Source of the DNA: Acidimicrobiaceae bacterium
GTDB taxonomy: Bacteria; Actinomycetota; Acidimicrobiia; Acidimicrobiales; Bog-793
Length of the DNA: 9,508 nucleotides
NCBI GenBank assembly: GCA_027459565.1
Contig: DAIDIA010000002.1
Span: 1 to 9,508, forward strand
Direction: 5' to 3'
The translations under genes were made by a program, and so were the position numbers. Positions 5,898-9,508 of this stretch are shown in pieces. Each line of letters begins with the position of its first letter. Within the stretch, counting starts at the first letter, position 1. Below the pieces are notes generated by a model. It had not been told where the DNA came from, did no database searches, and was given only the letters and a program-made list of their open reading frames with translations.

Positions 5898-6620
5898 CTA
5901 TTCCTCGGAGTCACCGAGGTACGAACGCACAAGGTCCGCACGACTCACCGCCTCGCCAGTGTCGTCCTGAGAGACCGTGCGACCTCCAGAGAGCACGAAG
6001 GTCCGGTCGCAGATGTTGAGGACGCCGGCCTGCTGCTCGACGATCAACGAGGTCGTGCCCTCGTCGCGCAGCTGGCGAACGAGCGCGAACAGTTGATTGA
6101 CAATGATCGGCGCAAGACCAAACGACATCTCGTCGATCATCAGGAGCTTCGGGCGACAAAGCAACGATCGAGCGAGCGCGAGCATCTGCTGCTCTCCGCC
6201 AGAGAGCGAGGAGGCGGGGAGCTTGAGTCGCTCGCGAAGAACCGGAAACAGGTCGAGCAGATGATCCTTGTCGCGCTGGATCGATTGCGCTCCGTCACGG
6301 CGAAGGCTGCGTCCGAGCATGAGGTTCTCCTCGACGCTCAATGAGGTGAGGATGCCTCGGCCCTCGACGACATGGCCAAGTCCCATCGCGGCACGCGCCT
6401 CGGGGGACTCTTTCGTCAGATTCCGCCCAAGAAACGTGATCGATCCCGACCAGAGTGGAAGGATGCCCGACAGAGCTCGCAGGGTTGTGGTCTTGCCCGC
6501 GCCGTTCGGCCCGAGAACCGCGACGATCTCGCCCTCCTCAACGTTGAGCGTGACCCCGCGGAGTACGCGCAGGCGGCCGTAGCCGGACTCGAGATTATTT
6601 ACGACTAGCAAGAGTCTCAT
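5898..6620 (-). CDS. livF: LIV-type ABC transporter ATP-binding protein (LivF-like)
   Basis: A cytoplasmic ATPase of 240 residues driving the importer together with the LivG-like subunit. It carries Walker A GPNGAGKTT (37-45), signature LSGGEQQ (139-145), Walker B LLMIDE (159-164) and a C-terminal SLIVEQQ in place of the H-loop, as usual in LivF. VEGRGIL (85-91) matches the LivF-specific EGR segment, which distinguishes it from LivG. After Walker B the usual DEPSLGLAP reads DEMSFGLAP, a mild deviation. ATG 6620 gives the family-length N-terminus and overlaps the LivG end by 26 bases. GGAG directly abuts this ATG, whereas a TTG at 6611 sits 9 bases after it and is a credible alternative. A 23-residue upstream extension in frame lies wholly inside LivG and is rejected. 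The binding-protein gene follows after 182 bases. Confidence 0.94.
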   Translation of the reverse strand: MRLLLVVNNLESGYGRLRVLRGVTLNVEEGEIVAVLGPNGAGKTTTLRALSGILPLWSGSITFLGRNLTKESPEARAAMGLGHVVEGRGILTSLSVEENLMLGRSLRRDGAQSIQRDKDHLLDLFPVLRERLKLPASSLSGGEQQMLALARSLLCRPKLLMIDEMSFGLAPIIVNQLFALVRQLRDEGTTSLIVEQQAGVLNICDRTFVLSGGRTVSQDDTGEAVSRADLVRSYLGDSEE

Positions 6621-7368
6621 CTCCAAGGTAGGCCGCGACCACGTCGGGACGCTGGGTGACTTCATGCGGGGGACCGCTCGCGATGACACGGCCGAATTCG
6701 AGCACGATGACCTCTGGACAGAGCCGCTTCACGAGCTCGAGGTCGTGTTCGACGATCAGGATCGCAAGACCGGCATTGGCATATTCGGCGAGCGGTGCCG
6801 CGAGCGCCTCCACATCGGTCACGCTCAGGCCGGCAGCTGGCTCGTCGAGCAACAAGAGCCGCGGCTGGCGCAAGAGGGCTCTTGCAACCTCGACGATCTT
6901 CTGGCTCCCGAGCGAGAGCGAACTCACCGACTGGTACAAGAGTCCACCAAGGCCGAATCGCTCCAGCATCTCGCTCGCCTCGGCGCGCAGTCGCCTCTCT
7001 GTCCTCGGCGCGCCGATCGCACGCAGAAACGGGTGCTCGACCTTGCGTCCGTCGATGCCGAGCATTGCGTTGTCGAGCAGTGTCATGCTCCCGATGAGCT
7101 TCGGAGTCTGGAACGTCCTCGCGACTCCTGACCGCGCGACCGACAGACTCGACGTCCCCTGGATCTCGACTCCATCGAGCAGAACCGTTCCCGCCTTTGG
7201 CGCGACGTATCCGGAGATCACGTTGAAAAGGGTGGTCTTTCCGGCACCATTCGGGCCAATCAGACCGGTGAAACCAGAGTCCGCATCGAGATCGACACTC
7301 CGGAGGACATGGACGCCACCGAAGGAGACGTCAATCCCGCGTACCTCGAGCAGATGGGTACCGGTCAT
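6595..7368 (-). CDS. livG: LIV-type ABC transporter ATP-binding protein (LivG-like)
   Basis: The second cytoplasmic ATPase of the importer, 257 residues, the usual LivG length. It shows VSFGGVHVL (14-22), Walker A GPNGAGKTT (38-46), GVARTFQ with the Q-loop glutamine at 87, signature LSLGSQ (151-156), Walker B LLLLDEPAAGLS (171-182) and the switch histidine in IVEHD (H208). The RTFQ segment and LSxG signature match LivG better than LivF. Its ATG overlaps the stop of the LivM-like gene in ATGA (7365-7368), and its end overlaps the LivF start. The three genes are therefore tightly coupled and probably made in fixed ratio. Confidence 0.95.
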   Translation of the reverse strand: MTGTHLLEVRGIDVSFGGVHVLRSVDLDADSGFTGLIGPNGAGKTTLFNVISGYVAPKAGTVLLDGVEIQGTSSLSVARSGVARTFQTPKLIGSMTLLDNAMLGIDGRKVEHPFLRAIGAPRTERRLRAEASEMLERFGLGGLLYQSVSSLSLGSQKIVEVARALLRQPRLLLLDEPAAGLSVTDVEALAAPLAEYANAGLAILIVEHDLELVKRLCPEVIVLEFGRVIASGPPHEVTQRPDVVAAYLGDETLASRK

Positions 7369-8411
7369 GCCTGCTCAGCTCCCGCGCGGGCAACATCTGG
7401 TTCGCGTGACAGCTGCTGGTCCCGACGGTTCCGGAAAAAGGCGCGCGCCGTGGGAACAATCGAGACAATCCCGCCCGGCAGGAACCGGACCACAAGCAAA
7501 AGCGTCACGCCGAATACCACGCGCTGGTAAAAGCCGAAACTCTGCAAAGCCTCTTGGATCAAGACGAAGAATGACGCGCCGATGATCGCCCCCCAGATGC
7601 GGTCGACGCCACCGATGAACACAACCACCAGGAACTCGATGATGAGGTCGAAGCTGAACGCATCCGGAGACAAGAAGGTCAGCGCCTGTCCGTAGAGTGT
7701 CCCTGCCAGAGAGCCGAGAACGGCACTGATCATGAATGCGATGACCTTCCACTGCGCGGATGAAAGGCCAAGCGAGCTCGTCGCGATATCAGCGTCGCGT
7801 ACCGCCCTCAGGCAGCGGCCGATCCGGGTCCGACCGAACTGACGGACCACAAGGGCGCTCGCAACGAGGAGGAAGATCGACATGTACCAGAGGGCCGAGG
7901 CGGGATTGATGTGAAAGATCGTGACGATGCGAACCGCAGTGCCGTTTGCTCCACCGGTCACCGGCGTCGCGTCGTTGTAGACCTGATCGATGAGCTCGGC
8001 GAACGCCAGTGTGGCAATCGCGAGGTAGAACCCCTTGAGCCGCGCGGCGGGAAGGCCGACGATGAGACCCAGCAACGCACAGCCGGCGGCGATCACGAGC
8101 CCCGAGATCAACCACGGGACATGATGGGCGAACAGATAATTCGTCCCGTAGGCGCCTATGCCGAAGAATCCAGTCTGAGCGAGCACCGTCTGTCCCGACC
8201 AGCCGATCGCGACCGTCAGGCCGAGGCAGGCGACGGAAAAGATCGCGATTTCGGTCACCACGAAAAGCTGAAATCCGTTCGCGTAGTGAGGGAGGGCAAC
8301 CGCAACAACGCCGAGAAGAACGAGTGCCGCAATCGACAGAGCAACGCGGTTGCGCTTCGACGTTGTGATGCTGGTCAACTTCGATTGCACCTTGAGGTCA
8401 CCCGATTGCAT
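7365..8411 (-). CDS. livM: LIV-type ABC transporter permease (LivM-like)
   Basis: An inner-membrane permease of 348 residues, with hydrophobic segments starting around residues 23, 47, 98, 173, 222, 254 and 295. LivM family patterns are present: GWSGQTVLAQTGFFGIGAY (70-88), LKGFYLAIATLAFAEL (125-140), TGGANG (152-157) and the cytoplasmic coupling loop RCLRAVRDADIATSSLGL (199-216), which should contact the ATPases. The C-terminus is charged and probably cytoplasmic. The N-terminal ~20 residues are polar, which is longer than in some homologues. A GGGAG ribosome site lies 8 bases before ATG 8411. The LivH-like stop is only 2 bases upstream of this start, and its own stop overlaps the LivG-like start, so it belongs to one transcript. 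Confidence 0.94.
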   Translation of the reverse strand: MQSGDLKVQSKLTSITTSKRNRVALSIAALVLLGVVAVALPHYANGFQLFVVTEIAIFSVACLGLTVAIGWSGQTVLAQTGFFGIGAYGTNYLFAHHVPWLISGLVIAAGCALLGLIVGLPAARLKGFYLAIATLAFAELIDQVYNDATPVTGGANGTAVRIVTIFHINPASALWYMSIFLLVASALVVRQFGRTRIGRCLRAVRDADIATSSLGLSSAQWKVIAFMISAVLGSLAGTLYGQALTFLSPDAFSFDLIIEFLVVVFIGGVDRIWGAIIGASFFVLIQEALQSFGFYQRVVFGVTLLLVVRFLPGGIVSIVPTARAFFRNRRDQQLSREPDVARAGAEQA

Positions 8412-8413
8412 GA

Positions 8414-9295
8414 TCAGATCTCCCGCACGAGTGACTCACCGAAGAGTCCGCGGGGACGCAACATCAAGACGATGAAGACGATGATCAGCGCGACGGCATC
8501 GGCACCTGAGGTCGAGACATAGAAACCCGCGAGGTTTGTCATCACTCCGAGCGCAAGTCCTCCGACAAACGCTCCGACGAGCGACGTGAACCCGCCGAGC
8601 GTTGCAGCGACAAATCCGTAGAGCAGGATCGAAACCCCTGACTGGTCATTGAGCACGGTCGCCTGGGTTGCGAGCAAAAGCGCAACTGCGGAAAGGACTC
8701 CAGCGATCGCCCAGGAGATGAGAAAGACCCTGTTGGGCCGTACTCCAACGAGGCGTGGCGTCGTTCTGTCCTCCGCGAGAGCGCGCATCTGCGCTCCGAC
8801 GTTCGTCCGGAAGAACCAACTCAGAACGATCACCGAAACGAGTCCGACACCGATCGCGACCAACTCCTCATACGTCACCACGGTGCCTGCAAGATGAAAA
8901 TACCCGGAGAACGGTGACGCGATGGTTCGCGGTTCCGAGTCCCACATGAGTCCACTGAAACCATTGAAGGTGAAGAAGAGACCAAGGGTCATCATGACTG
9001 TCGCATTCTCGGAGTGCGCGAGGATCGGTCGAATGAAGAGTCGTTCGGCGACGACAGCGATGACCACGCCCGAGGCAAGTCCGCAGAGCACTGCCTCCGC
9101 GTAATTGAAGTGCCAGGAGTTCATCAACTCCCAGGTGATGAACGCCGGGATCAGGCCCATCTCCGCCTGCGCGAAATTCGGCACATTCGTCGCCTTCAAC
9201 ACGATGACGAGCGCGAGTGCCAAGAGTGCATATGTGCTCCCCGCCGCCAAACCGCTGACGATGACTTGACCCACTTGCTCCCCCAGCTCATTCAT
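8414..9295 (-). CDS. livH: LIV-type ABC transporter permease (LivH-like)
   Basis: An inner-membrane permease of 293 residues, the usual LivH length, with hydrophobic segments through most of its length. Family patterns include GLAAGSTYALLALALVIV (15-32), NVPNFAQAEM (37-46), the coupling loop GAQMRALAEDRTTPRLVGV (167-185), GFVAATLGGFTSLVGAFVGG (227-246) and the C-terminal LRPRGLFG. It forms a heterodimeric channel with the LivM-like subunit. It is the first gene of the importer operon; ATG 9295 has no clear ribosome site upstream. A GTG seven codons in follows a GGGGGAG but sits too close to it. The upstream 136 bases are a divergent promoter region shared with a plus-strand gene starting at 9432. 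Confidence 0.94.
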   Translation of the reverse strand: MNELGEQVGQVIVSGLAAGSTYALLALALVIVLKATNVPNFAQAEMGLIPAFITWELMNSWHFNYAEAVLCGLASGVVIAVVAERLFIRPILAHSENATVMMTLGLFFTFNGFSGLMWDSEPRTIASPFSGYFHLAGTVVTYEELVAIGVGLVSVIVLSWFFRTNVGAQMRALAEDRTTPRLVGVRPNRVFLISWAIAGVLSAVALLLATQATVLNDQSGVSILLYGFVAATLGGFTSLVGAFVGGLALGVMTNLAGFYVSTSGADAVALIIVFIVLMLRPRGLFGESLVREI

Positions 9296-9358
9296 CTATT
9301 GCAATTCTCGGCGTCAATCGACATCGAGTTGTAACACATCGTCAGCTTCCCAGCGGTG

Positions 9359-9379
9359 TGAGCAGTGTAGTGCTGCTCA
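9359..9379. promoter_or_regulatory. Second dyad in the importer promoter region
   Basis: TGAGCAG (9359-9365) and CTGCTCA (9373-9379) form a perfect 7-base inverted repeat with a 7-base centre. It sits 64-84 bases before the LivH-like start and about 50 bases before the divergent GTG at 9432. Its sequence is unrelated to the AT-rich palindrome nearby, so it could bind a different regulator. TACACT, read on the minus strand across the same dyad, could be a -10 element for the importer, but no matching -35 is convincing. Confidence 0.35.
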
Positions 9380-9409
9380 AACCGGTGGGGAGCTCGCGAG
9401 ATATAGGCC

Positions 9410-9427
9410 GATATTTGATACGATATC
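9410..9427. promoter_or_regulatory. AT-rich palindromic operator candidate, copy 2
   Basis: GATATT-TGATAC-GATATC repeats copy 1 at 2696-2713 with 16 of 18 identical bases in the same orientation, and the C just before it is also shared. Outer arms pair over 5 bases (GATAT/ATATC). It sits 5 bases before the GTG at 9432 and overlaps its likely -10 element, so binding there should repress or otherwise control that gene. It is about 115 bases from the LivH-like start and could also influence the importer. Confidence 0.65.
9419..9424 (+). promoter_or_regulatory. -10 element (TACGAT) for the gene at 9432
   Basis: TACGAT fits the TAnnnT pattern of actinobacterial -10 boxes and predicts a transcript start at about 9431, essentially at the GTG at 9432. 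That makes the gene leaderless, consistent with the lack of any ribosome site in front of it. No good -35 hexamer is visible. The element lies inside palindrome copy 2. Confidence 0.4.
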
Positions 9428-9431
9428 GCAA

Positions 9432-9508
9432 GTGACAGAGTCTCTCCGCAACAGTCAGACCGATTCGGGCATTCCTGTCGCCGCCTCCTACGGGCCCGCG
9501 GACCTTCC
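9432..9508 (+). CDS. Start of a gene, possibly a methylmalonyl-CoA mutase-like large subunit (partial)
   Basis: The frame from GTG 9432 stays open for the remaining 25 codons and reads MTESLRNSQTDSGIPVAASY followed by GPADL. The pattern SGIP-V--x-YGPxDL resembles the N-terminus of acyl-CoA mutase large subunits (methylmalonyl-CoA mutase and relatives), where such a segment precedes the barrel domain. Only a short, weakly diagnostic stretch is visible, so this is a suggestion and the protein could be something else. Codon use is GC-rich at third positions, as in the neighbours, and the upstream -10 element and palindrome support a true start. If correct, a B12-dependent mutase in this locus would fit metabolism of branched or propionate-yielding acids. 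Confidence 0.42.
   Translation, partial: MTESLRNSQTDSGIPVAASYGPADL

Noticed and set aside
5619..6344. Plus-strand open frame of 241 codons opposite LivF and the binding-protein start
   Set aside because: It lies opposite the signal peptide, the structured gap and LivF motifs. The charged translation has no recognisable fold.
6656..7585. Plus-strand open frame of 309 codons opposite LivG and LivM
   Set aside because: Ser/Arg/Pro-rich antisense shadow of the unmistakable Walker A and B motifs on the other strand.
1..9508. Phage, transposon, CRISPR or toxin-antitoxin content
   Set aside because: No integrase, transposase, direct-repeat array, tRNA-linked attachment site or small paired toxin genes were seen. 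All long frames fit metabolic or transport families.

Overview
The window is GC-rich bacterial DNA, densely coding, with many GTG starts, short stop/start overlaps and two genes that look leaderless. This suggests an actinobacterium, possibly from a less-studied lineage. That is an inference from style; no phylogenetic marker is present. The gene content looks like a catabolic or uptake locus for an unidentified small molecule, not a phage, plasmid or defence island. I see no tRNA, rRNA, CRISPR array, insertion sequence or integrase.

Layout from left to right. (1) Positions 1-2695, minus strand: a two-gene operon of an isocitrate lyase/PEP mutase superfamily enzyme followed by a hydantoinase/oxoprolinase A-type ATPase. 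They overlap by 4 bases, and the second gene runs off the left edge. (2) Positions 2696-2758: a compact divergent promoter holding an AT-rich palindrome. (3) Positions 2759-3627, plus strand: a SnoaL/NTF2-like gene overlapping by one base with a GlcG/HbpS-like gene. (4) Positions 3716-4210 (or 4282), minus strand: a second, unrelated-looking NTF2-like gene. (5) Positions 4501-9295, minus strand: a complete branched-chain amino acid type (LIV, HAAT family) ABC importer in the order LivH, LivM, LivG, LivF, substrate-binding protein. A structured 182-base gap precedes the binding protein, and a 15-bp hairpin follows it. (6) Positions 9296-9431: a second divergent promoter region, ending in a near copy of the same palindrome. 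(7) Positions 9432-9508, plus strand: the first 25 codons of a gene that may be a methylmalonyl-CoA-mutase-like large subunit.

How the parts may work together: the importer would bring in a substrate, which the HyuA-type enzyme (with an unseen HyuB) would open or carboxylate in an ATP-dependent step. The lyase would cleave a resulting 2-methylmalate- or isocitrate-like acid, and a B12 mutase at the right edge would return propionate-type carbon to central metabolism. This pathway is inference. What the sequence shows directly is a near-identical 18-base palindrome (16/18 matches) in the two divergent promoter regions on either side of the importer and accessory genes. That points to one local regulon under a regulator encoded outside the window.
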